Origin: JBAIYU01 sp036763085
GTDB lineage: Bacteria; Bacillota; Negativicutes; DSM-1736; Dendrosporobacteraceae
DNA: 64,000 nucleotides
Direction of reading: 5' to 3'
Assembly: GCF_036763085.1 (NCBI RefSeq)
Contig: NZ_JBAIYU010000032.1
Span: 62,001 to 126,000, forward strand
In this document: one piece after another, positions 16,410-24,605 of the stretch
Layout of the letters: each line of letters starts with the position of its first letter
Position numbering within the stretch: the stretch's first letter is position 1
Notes under the pieces: generated by a model
Told to the model about the DNA's origin: nothing
Databases searched by the model: none
What the model saw: only the letters and a program-made list of their open reading frames with translations
Translations under genes and position numbers: made by a program

Positions 16410-17383
16410 CCGATGATCTTTATACAGCTCCCACAGTGGGGGCATTTTTTTTCGTCTTTAAGATAACTTACTCTTTTTAATCGATCAATTATCAGTTCGC
16501 TACACACAGGGCAGCATGTATTAATTCCGTTTGTACCAACATTGCCTAGGTATACATAATTTAGGTATTCTTTCGCGATTTCATATGCTCTCTGCATTGT
16601 AGTTATTGGTGTGGCCGGTTTGTCCATCTTATAGTTAGGGAAATACCGTGAGAAATGCAGTGGAATATCTGGACTAATTGAGCCTAACCACTCTGCTAAG
16701 TCGTTTAACTCCTGCTCAGCATCATTTAAATCTGGTACTACTAAAGTTGTGATTTCAACATGACAACGGCTGGCAGACAGCTCAACAGTGCGCTTTACAT
16801 CATCTAGAAACCCGGAACAAATCTTGTAATAGAATTCATTGTTAAAGGCTTTTACATCAATGTTCAAAGCATCAATGTGTGGTAAAAGCTCTTCGAGTGG
16901 TTTCTGATTTATAAAACCATTGGTAACTAAAACATTTTTTAATCCTGCCGCCTTACTGGCAATAGCGGTATCAAGAATATATTCATACCATACACTCGGT
17001 TCTGAATAAGTGAAAGCAATACCAACATTTCGCAGTCCTTGTTCTTTTGCAATATGTACAAGTCGATCTGGTGGAAGTTCCACAACCTGCGGACTTTCCT
17101 GAGCTATTTGCCAATTCTGGCAGAATTGGCATGAGAAGTTACAACCCCAGGTACCAACAGATAAAATATATTTTCCAGGGTAAAAGTGAAACAATGGTTT
17201 TTTTTCTATAGGATCTAGAGCTGATGAAGAACAGGCAGCATAATTCTGTGCATACAGTTTACCACTTATATTTTTACGGACACGGCAAAAGCCCGTTTTC
17301 CCTTCAGAAACAATGCAGTTTTTAGGACAAAGATTACATATAACTCCAGAATGATGAGGCTGATAATGGAGCGCTTCGCGCAT
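16394..17383 (-). CDS. amrS: AmmeMemoRadiSam system radical SAM enzyme
   Basis: Radical SAM protein of the AmrS type, resembling pyruvate-formate-lyase activating enzymes. The cluster motif is CX3CX2C at Cys81, 85 and 88 (CNFSCQFC). A cysteine group CNLCPKNC sits near residues 16-23 and a further set CCPVC and CPHC lies near the C-terminus, possibly binding metal or a second cluster. ATG at 17383 has AGGA about ten bases upstream; a GTG at 17392 was rejected. It follows amrA by 27 bases. No glycyl-radical enzyme lies nearby, so activation of one is not supported; the real substrate is unknown. Confidence 0.9.
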   Translation of the reverse strand: MREALHYQPHHSGVICNLCPKNCIVSEGKTGFCRVRKNISGKLYAQNYAACSSSALDPIEKKPLFHFYPGKYILSVGTWGCNFSCQFCQNWQIAQESPQVVELPPDRLVHIAKEQGLRNVGIAFTYSEPSVWYEYILDTAIASKAAGLKNVLVTNGFINQKPLEELLPHIDALNIDVKAFNNEFYYKICSGFLDDVKRTVELSASRCHVEITTLVVPDLNDAEQELNDLAEWLGSISPDIPLHFSRYFPNYKMDKPATPITTMQRAYEIAKEYLNYVYLGNVGTNGINTCCPVCSELIIDRLKRVSYLKDEKKCPHCGSCIKIIGEVDF

Positions 17384-17410
17384 TGTATTCACATCCTGAT
17401 CTTCGTGATA

Positions 17411-17926
17411 CTAAGTATACCTAGTGACCGTAAATCGGAATAGTTCAATTTCTTCTCCTGGTCGAATTCCAGCTTTCTGCATAGCAATTTCTACTTGTTC
17501 GTTTGCTGTATCTACACCTTCGAGCATCGGCAGCAGTAAGCCGCTTCTACGACCGCAGCGAACTATTACACCATACTTTTGCGGGTCAAGCTCGGAAATA
17601 CTATTTATATGTTCAGGACTTTCCAATAAATCTACCGAAATGTTAAGTTTCGGTATTTCCTCAACCTCGATCGGCCAAAATCGAGGATCTTGTGTACCAG
17701 CCGCTACTGCATTATTAATTATTTCTTCCGCAACACTTGGCTGAGTTGGCTGAAAAGTACCAATACAGCCTCTTAATTCCCCGTTACTCTTAAAAGAAAC
17801 AAACACTCCTGCTTGACGTTTAAGTTCCTCTGATAAATTATCAGGTGTTGGCATTAGTTTATTTTTTTCGAGATAATATGTAAGGCTTTTACGAGCCAGC
17901 TCGACAGGAGTACTTTCATTTTTCAT
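17411..17926 (-). CDS. amrA: AmmeMemoRadiSam system protein A (AMMECR1 domain)
   Basis: A 171-residue AMMECR1-domain protein. The family hallmark LRGCIG is near residues 50-55 and is followed by the conserved AAGTQDPRFWPIEVEEIP near 74-92. The ATG overlaps the end of amrB by 11 bases, which argues for a coupled operon amrB-amrA-amrS. The biochemical role is not settled; the constant linkage suggests one shared reaction. Confidence 0.92.
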   Translation of the reverse strand: MKNESTPVELARKSLTYYLEKNKLMPTPDNLSEELKRQAGVFVSFKSNGELRGCIGTFQPTQPSVAEEIINNAVAAGTQDPRFWPIEVEEIPKLNISVDLLESPEHINSISELDPQKYGVIVRCGRRSGLLLPMLEGVDTANEQVEIAMQKAGIRPGEEIELFRFTVTRYT

Positions 17927-18773
17927 TTCCTTCGCCCCCTTTAAGCTTATCTTTTACTAAAAACAACCCAACAGCATATCCAACACCAAAAGGACCTTCA
18001 TATGATAAAACTTCAGATACAGCTTCAATGCCGCCAAGAGTTCCCATTAAGAAAAATATTGGCCGAAGACCACACTCGCCAGCTTCTTCAATAAGCTCTC
18101 GATCTATATTTAATAATGTTTTTACATTAAGATTTTTTAATGCATCAATTACAATTTCATCAAATTCTTTACCGCGCGGGCTGTACCCAGCTGGAGCATC
18201 AGGAGTCAATCGATGAGATAAATCACCTGAAGCAATAACTACAACTCGCTTGTCCACTATATTTACAGCGGCTTGAACGGCCTTACCAAAAGTATACATT
18301 TCTTCATAAGGCAGCATTCCCATAGAAAGGTGTACAATCTGCCCCTTAAAGCCTGCTTTATTGAGATAATAAAGAGGGACGATGGCTCCATGGTCTAATG
18401 CAAGCGACATCCTGTAGTTTTTAGCAGCATCATCTGTAAGTTCAATTAAATTTACGCCAAGGCGCTGCGATTGCTTTAAAATGTGACGAACAAGCTGTCC
18501 GTCCGTTTCAAAGCCTAAAGATACTTCTGGAACGCCGAAAGCGCTTAAATTACCTCTAAGTCTAGGATGAACGCTAATACACGCCGCGTCTTCAAAGACT
18601 GGACCATGTGGCGTTATAATAATTATTGTCTGCGGATTAAATTCTTTAATAGTTTTGGCTACCTTTTCGGTAGCATCAACAGTTGCTTGTATTTTGCTTA
18701 ATTCACTTTTGCCAACTTCCGGTATCATTATCGGAGGATGAGGCATTAGGGCACAACCTATAAGTTTACTCAC
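17916..18773 (-). CDS. amrB: AmmeMemoRadiSam system protein B (Memo family)
   Basis: A 285-residue member of the Memo family, related to class III extradiol dioxygenases. LMPHPPIMIPEVG opens the protein, ITPHGPVF near residue 53 supplies a histidine, and DHGAIVPLYYL and SGDLSHRL carry further conserved His and Asp residues of the presumed metal pocket. The start is GTG at 18773, seven bases after AAGGAG. It begins the amrB-amrA-amrS block. Whether it acts as an oxygenase in what may be an anaerobe is doubtful. Confidence 0.9.
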   Translation of the reverse strand: MSKLIGCALMPHPPIMIPEVGKSELSKIQATVDATEKVAKTIKEFNPQTIIIITPHGPVFEDAACISVHPRLRGNLSAFGVPEVSLGFETDGQLVRHILKQSQRLGVNLIELTDDAAKNYRMSLALDHGAIVPLYYLNKAGFKGQIVHLSMGMLPYEEMYTFGKAVQAAVNIVDKRVVVIASGDLSHRLTPDAPAGYSPRGKEFDEIVIDALKNLNVKTLLNIDRELIEEAGECGLRPIFFLMGTLGGIEAVSEVLSYEGPFGVGYAVGLFLVKDKLKGGEGNEK

Positions 18774-18937
18774 AATGTCACTCCTTTGATGATCTAGGCT
18801 GATGCTTAGCCATGATTAGCTTATAATCGATAGATTCAGCTTAACTTAAGTTTTTAGTATAAACATGCTAACACAATTCAGATATATAAATAGGGATTTG
18901 TGTCTCTCGTTCTTTCTGACCATGTTGAAATCTAAGG

Positions 18938-19654
18938 TTATCGTCCCTCATTATTGCTGAAATGATACGCTAACGCCTTTGCAATCTGTTCTGCCAGTTT
19001 CTGCTGGTAATTTTCATCTGCAAGAAACTTAGCTTCGCGCTGGTTTGATAAGTAACCTGTTTCAACTAACACACCAGGAATATTTATAGAATTTAGCAAA
19101 AAAATTTGTGTATCCTGCTTGGCTTGTCGCTTGTTACCAGGTGAATATTCCTTTAAAGCAAGTTGCACTACTTCTGCTAGCTTTTTATTTTGCTCATTCT
19201 TATTATTGTAAAACACCTGCGAGCCAAACCATCTTTCACCTTTTATTGCGTTGCAGTGAATACTAATAAAAACCTCAGCACCTGAACTCTCAATCAATTG
19301 TACTCGCTTTGTTAGGTCGTTTCTTTTACCGCCTTTGCCTTTGGTGTAATAGTCCATATCACTATCACGCGTATATGTAACCGTCGCCCCATTATTCTGC
19401 AGTATTGTCCCAAGCTTAGCCGAAATTGATAAAGTGACATCTTTTTCTGATAGTCCATTGTAAGCAGCACCACCGTCTATTCCGCCGTGTCCAGGATCAA
19501 TAATTACAGCACGCCCAGTGAGATGTCCAAGATCAATATTATCGATGTCATTAGATACCAGGTAACGTAATGTCAGCATATTAAGAACAACAATCGCAAT
19601 ACTTAATATTACCATTCTATGAAGAAATTTTCTACGCATCGATAGTATCCGCAT
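18938..19654 (-). CDS. cwlD: N-acetylmuramoyl-L-alanine amidase of the CwlD type
   Basis: Zinc amidase (Amidase_3 fold) that removes stem peptides from glycan strands; CwlD relatives act in making muramic lactam in spore cortex. An N-terminal membrane anchor (about residues 12-35) is followed by IIDPGHGGIDGG with His56, then Glu70, His133 in ISIHCNA, and Glu198 in LVETGYLSN. ATG at 19654 has AGGAGG a few bases upstream; the GTG six codons earlier overlaps it. Divergent from the transglycosylase gene. It suggests a spore former, though the family also occurs in non-sporing cells. Confidence 0.88.
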   Translation of the reverse strand: MRILSMRRKFLHRMVILSIAIVVLNMLTLRYLVSNDIDNIDLGHLTGRAVIIDPGHGGIDGGAAYNGLSEKDVTLSISAKLGTILQNNGATVTYTRDSDMDYYTKGKGGKRNDLTKRVQLIESSGAEVFISIHCNAIKGERWFGSQVFYNNKNEQNKKLAEVVQLALKEYSPGNKRQAKQDTQIFLLNSINIPGVLVETGYLSNQREAKFLADENYQQKLAEQIAKALAYHFSNNEGR

Positions 19655-19788
19655 ATTTTTCCCTCCTGACACTGCTTTCTATAATTTATGCCTACTCTTA
19701 CTACTGTATGTCGAATTAAATAGACTATAGTCAAAGCTGCATACCTAGAGTAGAATAATAGTAGCTGGTTCATCTCAAGGAGGTCGCA

Positions 19789-20553
19789 ATGCGAAAAAGT
19801 CGATTTTTGCTTTTATTACTAGTATTATTTATTGCATGTTTCTGGTGGGCTGGTGGCAGCATTTTTGTCGAAAAATATGTGCCTGCATCTACAAAACCTC
19901 AGAACGTGACATCTACTCTATCTAGCCTATGGGATAGAACTTATCGGATTATCGCACTCAAAAGCGCTGTAAATGCAAAATTAAACAAAAAAAGTTATAT
20001 ATCTATTAAGGATATTCCTTTAACAACGCAGCAAGCGATTATTGCCGTAGAGGATAACAGATTTTACCGTCACTTTGGGTTCGACGTTGAGGGTATTCTC
20101 CGCGCTACTCTTGTAAATATACAGACTGGTGAAATACAGGAAGGCGGAAGCACTATAACCCAACAGCTTGTTAAAAACTTATTCTTAACGCAAGAACGGT
20201 CTATCAGCCGAAAAATAGAAGAATTCGTGCTTTCAATTGATATGGAATTACGCTATTCGAAGGAGGACATCCTCGAAATGTACCTCAACACTATTTATTT
20301 CGGGTCAGGAATGTATGGAATTGATGAAGCTGCTAAAGGCTATTTTGGTAAAGCCCCCAGTAAACTTACACTCTCCGAATCCGCAATGTTAGCAGGGTTA
20401 CCAAACGCACCGTCGTTAACTTCCCCATATGTAGATTACATGGCTGCAAAACAGCGGCAGACAATTGTACTAAACGCTATGGTTCGAGGCGGTTATATTG
20501 GGCCAGCAATGGCTGAAGAAGCAAAAACAGAACCTTTAAAATTAGCTAGATAA
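19789..20553 (+). CDS. Monofunctional peptidoglycan transglycosylase (GT51)
   Basis: Polymerises lipid II into glycan chains on the outer face of the membrane. One N-terminal membrane segment (residues 5-22) precedes a GT51 domain with Glu88 in AVEDNRFYRHFGFD, the usual catalytic acid, and GGSTITQQLVKNLFL from 119. RKIEEFVLSIDMELRYSK and LNTIYFGSGMYGI are later family motifs. There is no transpeptidase domain, and the length (254) matches monofunctional enzymes. ATG follows a strong AAGGAGGT. It could also be a degenerate class A PBP, but no C-terminal remnant is seen. Confidence 0.92.
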   Translation: MRKSRFLLLLLVLFIACFWWAGGSIFVEKYVPASTKPQNVTSTLSSLWDRTYRIIALKSAVNAKLNKKSYISIKDIPLTTQQAIIAVEDNRFYRHFGFDVEGILRATLVNIQTGEIQEGGSTITQQLVKNLFLTQERSISRKIEEFVLSIDMELRYSKEDILEMYLNTIYFGSGMYGIDEAAKGYFGKAPSKLTLSESAMLAGLPNAPSLTSPYVDYMAAKQRQTIVLNAMVRGGYIGPAMAEEAKTEPLKLAR

Positions 20554-20558
20554 CTAAT

Positions 20559-20602
20559 AAAAATGACCTTCTATTGCGCACGTTCAATAGAAGGTCATTT
20601 TT
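20559..20602. terminator. Bidirectional terminator between the transglycosylase and the Cys-rich orphan
   Basis: An 18-bp perfect stem (AAAAATGACCTTCTATTG and its complement) encloses an eight-base loop. A-runs and T-runs at the base provide a U-tract in both directions for the two converging genes. Confidence 0.92.
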
Positions 20603-20606
20603 ATAT

Positions 20607-20987
20607 TTATGACTGAACCTGTATATCTCTTTCAGTTAAGAACCCGGCACCGTATTTAAGAGTCCCCAATGCAGTCAAGACAATATTAATAGCACAAAAC
20701 TCATCATGGTCATCTAGCGGGCAATTATCGCATATAAGCCTAATGCCGTCATAGGCAGCTGATATTTGAGCTTTATTCATAGACTTATCGCTAATAGGCA
20801 GGCTGCGAACGATAGTTAAGATATTATCCGGAAATCCCTCGAAAAACTTGCTCCCAGATTGCGTCATAAAATATAGTGTGTCTTTAGCAATATGTATATG
20901 ACATGTACTTTGGCATTCAGGGCAATGCCGGCAGATTTTGCTTGTATATTCATAGGCCTCTCCGACGGCCTCCTTTGAAAAACTCAT
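20607..20987 (-). CDS. Cysteine-rich protein, function unknown
   Basis: A 126-residue soluble protein that I do not recognise. Cys19, 22, 25 and 29 form CX2CX2CX3C followed by His30 and His32; Cys86, 89 and 98 form CX2CX8C. The spacing suggests one or two zinc or iron-sulfur sites. The rest is helical in character with no signal peptide. ATG at 20987 follows a GAGGTG at rather long spacing. It is flanked by a strong terminator downstream and another orphan upstream. Base composition resembles its neighbours, so recent transfer is not indicated. Confidence 0.75.
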   Translation of the reverse strand: MSFSKEAVGEAYEYTSKICRHCPECQSTCHIHIAKDTLYFMTQSGSKFFEGFPDNILTIVRSLPISDKSMNKAQISAAYDGIRLICDNCPLDDHDEFCAINIVLTALGTLKYGAGFLTERDIQVQS

Positions 20988-21041
20988 TAGTTCTTACACC
21001 TCAATATTGCAATTATCTATTTTAAATGTGACCATATACTT

Positions 21042-21686
21042 TTAGAAAAAGTTCTTTATAAGCTGCCAGTCACCTGAGTCAAGGGCATTACTAGCTGAAG
21101 ATCTAAAAACACGCTCAATTGTAAATTCTCTTATGGAAGTATCTTCAGTTATGAACTTACCATCCTTGACCAAACGCCCGTCATCTTGAATATTAAAAAC
21201 TAAGAGTGAGTAATATGCGCCCTTGATGCCTTGAGGCATTTCTTTAACTATAACTCCCATAGTAACGGGAGATTGGCTTTCCTGAAATTGATTAGTAACT
21301 GTCTTGTAGCTAGCGAAAGCCTCAGCTTTTGGTGATTTGATAAGAGTATATACTTCAGGGTAGTATTTTTTAAAGTCCTTTATTTTAATGGCCATATCCG
21401 GTGTAAAGCGCTGGGCTCTAACCATACCGTCCTTTGCAAAAGTTACTTCCATTTGAGTTCTCATATCTGCTCTTGTAAATGAATGCATATAAGAAGCTGG
21501 TTTAGCTCGCTGAGCTCCTTTAGTCTCCCATTCCGCTTTTGCCCAAATCTGGTTATCTGTATCGACAATCAGACGATACTCTCCATACTTTGCATCTATG
21601 GTTTCTTTGTTGTCATCTAAATTAGCAAAAGCCACACTGCTCGTCAGCATTAACGCAGCCAAAGTTCCGGTAATAATTTTTCTCAC
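21042..21686 (-). CDS. Secreted or periplasmic protein, function unknown
   Basis: A 214-residue protein with a clear signal peptide: MRKI, a hydrophobic core to residue 20, and AFA before a likely cut after residue 21. The mature part is rich in charged and aromatic residues and has no cysteine. No domain is recognised. Start is GTG at 21686, ten bases after GGAGG. It lies 54 bases before the Cys-rich orphan on the same strand, so they could share a transcript. If the host has an outer membrane, it is probably periplasmic. Confidence 0.8.
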   Translation of the reverse strand: MRKIITGTLAALMLTSSVAFANLDDNKETIDAKYGEYRLIVDTDNQIWAKAEWETKGAQRAKPASYMHSFTRADMRTQMEVTFAKDGMVRAQRFTPDMAIKIKDFKKYYPEVYTLIKSPKAEAFASYKTVTNQFQESQSPVTMGVIVKEMPQGIKGAYYSLLVFNIQDDGRLVKDGKFITEDTSIREFTIERVFRSSASNALDSGDWQLIKNFF

Positions 21687-21786
21687 TATTTAAACCTCCA
21701 CGATTTTACTCGATTTTAATGTATATAATTAGACCACTTCCCGGATTTTTCCTGCTGCTTATTTTAGTAAAGATTAAGTGTCGATT

Positions 21787-21898
21787 AACCACAGAGTACA
21801 CAGAGGTCACAGAGGAAGAGATTTTATTAAAATTTTTTCGCGATAATATCGCGATAATCCACCGGTAGCCCTCCGCGTACTCTGCGTACTCTGCGGTT
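21787..21898. repeat. Palindromic intergenic repeat, copy 1
   Basis: Two 29-base arms (21787-21815 and 21870-21898) are inverted repeats matching at 23 of 29 positions. The left arm reads as a 9-base periodic word, CAGAGTACA CAGAGGTCA CAGAGG. Between them is the perfect palindrome CGCGATAATATCGCG (21839-21853). It occupies the gap between the secreted orphan and the rpsI terminator. A related element is at 26314-26424. Confidence 0.85.
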
Positions 21899-21911
21899 CA
21901 ATCATATCAGT

Positions 21912-21950
21912 CCAACAAAAACAAAAACCTGGAAAGCAAGCTTTCCAGGT
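21912..21950 (-). terminator. Terminator after rpsI
   Basis: ACCTGGAAAG and CTTTCCAGGT pair around a four-base loop and are followed by TTTTTGTTTTTG on the minus strand, 15 bases after the rpsI stop. Confidence 0.93.
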
Positions 21951-21965
21951 TGATTGTATCTGATA

Positions 21966-22358
21966 TTAACGTTTGGAGAACTGTGATGCTTTACGAGCTT
22001 TTTTGAGGCCGTATTTACGACGCTCTTTCTCGCGTGGGTCACGAGTAAGGAAGCCAGCTTTTTTCAGAGATGGACGATATTCAGCGTCTACTCTGAGAAG
22101 AGCGCGGGCAATACCATGACGGATTGCACCAGCTTGTCCGGAAGGACCGCCTCCCTCAACTTTTGCCAGGACATCATATTTACCAAGAGTATCAGTCAGG
22201 TTAAGAGGTTGCTTAACAATTAGCTCAAGAGTTTTGAGACCAAAATAGTCGTTAAGCTGACGATCATTAATGATGATATTTCCTTCACCCGGAACCAGAC
22301 GAACTCTGGCAACCGATGTTTTTCTGCGGCCTGTGCCGTAGTGATTAACTAATGCCAT
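21966..22358 (-). CDS. rpsI: 30S ribosomal protein S9
   Basis: Small-subunit head protein whose C-terminal tail reaches the P-site tRNA. The 130 residues begin YGTGRRKTSVARVRL and end KKARKASQFSKR, the basic tail with the terminal Lys-Arg typical of S9. GGGPSGQAGAIRHGIARAL is the conserved middle. ATG at 22358 follows GGAGG. It follows rplM by 21 bases, the standard pair, and ends at a strong terminator. Confidence 0.98.
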   Translation of the reverse strand: MALVNHYGTGRRKTSVARVRLVPGEGNIIINDRQLNDYFGLKTLELIVKQPLNLTDTLGKYDVLAKVEGGGPSGQAGAIRHGIARALLRVDAEYRPSLKKAGFLTRDPREKERRKYGLKKARKASQFSKR

Positions 22359-22379
22359 TTAATGTTCCTCCTTTCCGGT

Positions 22380-22820
22380 TTATCTTACGTCGATTTCTAA
22401 TACTTCAGGCATTTGCGCAGCATGTGGATGCGCAGCGCCACTATAAACTTTTAACTTACGGTACATTTGACGACCGAGTGTATTCTTCGGCAACATACCT
22501 TTAATAGCTAATTCCAATACTCTTTCCGGTCTTGTTGCTAGCATTTTACCAGCAGTAGTGAAGGTTGTTCCACCTGGATAACCGGAATGACGGAAATAAG
22601 TTTTTTGAGCTAGTTTTTTACCAGTAAATACAACTTTATCTGCATTAACGATGATAACATGATCACCAGTATCAACATGCGGAGTGAAAGTTGGTTTATG
22701 TTTGCCACGAAGAACTTTCGCAACTTCAGCGGCTAATCTACCTACAGTTTTACCTTCGGCATCAACAACGAACCATTTGCGTTCAACATTGGCTTCGTTT
22801 GCCATGAAAGTTGTTTTCAT
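22380..22820 (-). CDS. rplM: 50S ribosomal protein L13
   Basis: Early-assembling large-subunit protein, 146 residues. WFVVDAEGKTVGRLA near residue 15, HKPTFTPHVDTGDHVIIVNA in the middle, and GMLPKNTLGRQMYRKLKVY are family-typical. ATG at 22820 has GGGAGG about ten bases upstream; an upstream in-frame start at 22856 adds 12 unconserved residues. A near-consensus promoter lies 98 bases before it, and the leader may carry L13 autoregulation as in Bacillus. Confidence 0.98.
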   Translation of the reverse strand: MKTTFMANEANVERKWFVVDAEGKTVGRLAAEVAKVLRGKHKPTFTPHVDTGDHVIIVNADKVVFTGKKLAQKTYFRHSGYPGGTTFTTAGKMLATRPERVLELAIKGMLPKNTLGRQMYRKLKVYSGAAHPHAAQMPEVLEIDVR

Positions 22821-22917
22821 TCGATATCCCTCCCTTGTCCAAGCAATTCCAAACATTTGATTTTTAAATCCAGAATTCCGGGGCTAATGGAAGTCATGGC
22901 AAAAATCTCATAAAATC

Positions 22918-22946
22918 ATTGTAATAAATGGACCACCTAATGTCAA
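22918..22946 (-). promoter_or_regulatory. Promoter of rplM-rpsI
   Basis: TTGACA (22946-22941), a 17-base spacer and TACAAT (22923-22918) are nearly perfect sigma-A boxes. The expected leader is about 90 bases. In Bacillus the same position holds an L13-binding leader; a matching fold was not verified here. Confidence 0.85.
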
Positions 22947-23020
22947 GGATTTTACCTTGTTATCGATAAAATTTATTTTCTAATTTTCATATTTACTAAC
23001 AGCTTGTCCACAAAAACTTG

Positions 23021-23794
23021 TTAATAAAAGACTTGTTTTAAGTACAATCCCTGCGGTGGAGCAGTAGCACCGGCATTTTTGCGGTCTCTGCTTGCTAATA
23101 TGTTAATAAACTGCTCTTCAGTCAATCTGCTTCGACCGACATTTACTAACGTTCCAACAAGATTACGTACCATGTGATATAAAAATCCATTACCCCAAAA
23201 TGTAAATTCAATAATGCCTGCATTCAGAGTGCAGCTAGCCTCAAAGATAGTTCTTACAGGATTAATAGGTGCGCTTCCCGCGGCCCTAAAAGCTGAAAAA
23301 TCATGTGTTCCAACTATATGCTGTGCCGCCTTGTGGATAAGTGCAACATCCAAGGTCTGTGCGACATGCCAAGCATAATTGCGCAAAAATGGATCAGCAA
23401 CTGAGTGTGGATAAATACGATAAATATAAATTTTGCTTTTAGCGGAGTAGCGAGCATGAAAATCTGGCGCTACATCTTCAGCATCGTTAATAACAATATC
23501 GTCAGGCAATAACCCCCTTGACGCTCGCGCTATACGATCGGCTGGGATAACACCAGTTGTATAAAAATTCACGACCTGACCATATGCATGAACTCCTGAA
23601 TCTGTACGCCCTGCTCCTGCCATCTTCAGTGAATGCCCAAATAAGCTGGCTAACTTATTCTCTAATACTTCCTGCACTGAAAGTGCGTTATTCTGCCTTT
23701 GAAAGCCATGATAACCAGTGCCATCATAAGCTATCGTTAGCTTTATATTTCTTCTGCATAATTTATCATCGTTTAATAAGTATTCACTTCTCAT
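23021..23794 (-). CDS. truA: tRNA pseudouridine(38-40) synthase
   Basis: Converts uridines 38-40 of the tRNA anticodon arm to pseudouridine. Asp65 in AGRTDSGVHA is the catalytic residue. YDGTGYHGFQRQ near 23-34 and FTFWGNGFLYHMVRNLVGTL near the C-terminus are typical. Length 257 is normal, although about 15 residues precede the usual start. ATG at 23794 has only a weak site and lies four bases after ecfT, so translation is probably coupled. Confidence 0.96.
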   Translation of the reverse strand: MRSEYLLNDDKLCRRNIKLTIAYDGTGYHGFQRQNNALSVQEVLENKLASLFGHSLKMAGAGRTDSGVHAYGQVVNFYTTGVIPADRIARASRGLLPDDIVINDAEDVAPDFHARYSAKSKIYIYRIYPHSVADPFLRNYAWHVAQTLDVALIHKAAQHIVGTHDFSAFRAAGSAPINPVRTIFEASCTLNAGIIEFTFWGNGFLYHMVRNLVGTLVNVGRSRLTEEQFINILASRDRKNAGATAPPQGLYLKQVFY

Positions 23795-23798
23795 TATA

Positions 23799-24605
23799 TT
23801 ATTTACCCATTGATATTCGTAAAAAAACCAATACTAGTATCAGCAGAATCATAATTCCGTATGCTATCCAGTCTTTTGTGCTGAATTGAAGTACTTTCAT
23901 TCTGGATCGGTTCTCTCCGCCACGATAGCATCTTGCCTCCATTGCCACTGCCAATTCGTCAGCACGGCGAAAAGCACTAATAAAAAGCGGCACTAAAAGA
24001 GGTATCATGCTTTTGGCTCGACGCAAAATACTGCCTGATGCAAAATCAGCACCACGCGCTATTTGTGCTTTCATGATTCTGTCTGTTTCTTCAAGCAATG
24101 TTGGAATAAACCTAAGAGCTATTGTCATCATCATAGCCAGCTCGTGTGCTGGTAAACCAAATTTAGCAAATGGCTTTAGCAATCTTTCAATTGCGTCTGT
24201 TAAAGCAATTGGTGAAGTTGTGTAAGTCAATAACGACGAAACAACAATCAATAGTACAAGCCTTGATGACATGAGAAATCCCTGGCGAAGTCCTTCTTGA
24301 GTTATGGACAAGGGGCCGATCGTATATATGGTAATACCAGGAGTTGTAAATACGTGAATACCTACTGTAAGCAGTATAATTATCCACAGTGGCTTAATTG
24401 ACTTAAGCATCATCGACGGTGGTATAGCCGAAATAATCAGAACTATAATTGCAAACGCTGCCATTAAGGAGTATGCTGCATAGCTTTCGCCGATAAAGAT
24501 GCTTGAGATAAATAACAGTACTGAGATTACTTTAGTTCGAGGATCAAGCAAATGTATGAGTGAGTTTCCCGGAAAATATTGACCTAATGTTATATCCTTA
24601 AGCAT
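23799..24605 (-). CDS. ecfT: Energy-coupling factor transporter transmembrane protein EcfT
   Basis: The membrane coupling subunit of a group II ECF importer, which links two ATPases to interchangeable vitamin-binding S components. Several hydrophobic segments fill residues 25-130 and 240-262. The coupling helices carry the ARG-type motifs: KAQIARGADF near residue 180 and MEARCYRGG near residue 225. The ATG overlaps ecfA2 by eight bases. The vitamin substrates depend on S components outside this window. Confidence 0.95.
   Translation of the reverse strand: MLKDITLGQYFPGNSLIHLLDPRTKVISVLLFISSIFIGESYAAYSLMAAFAIIVLIISAIPPSMMLKSIKPLWIIILLTVGIHVFTTPGITIYTIGPLSITQEGLRQGFLMSSRLVLLIVVSSLLTYTTSPIALTDAIERLLKPFAKFGLPAHELAMMMTIALRFIPTLLEETDRIMKAQIARGADFASGSILRRAKSMIPLLVPLFISAFRRADELAVAMEARCYRGGENRSRMKVLQFSTKDWIAYGIMILLILVLVFLRISMGK

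Noticed and set aside
16394..17383. AmrS considered as a pyruvate-formate-lyase activating enzyme
   Set aside because: No glycyl-radical enzyme is nearby, and linkage with AMMECR1 and Memo genes defines the AmrS type.
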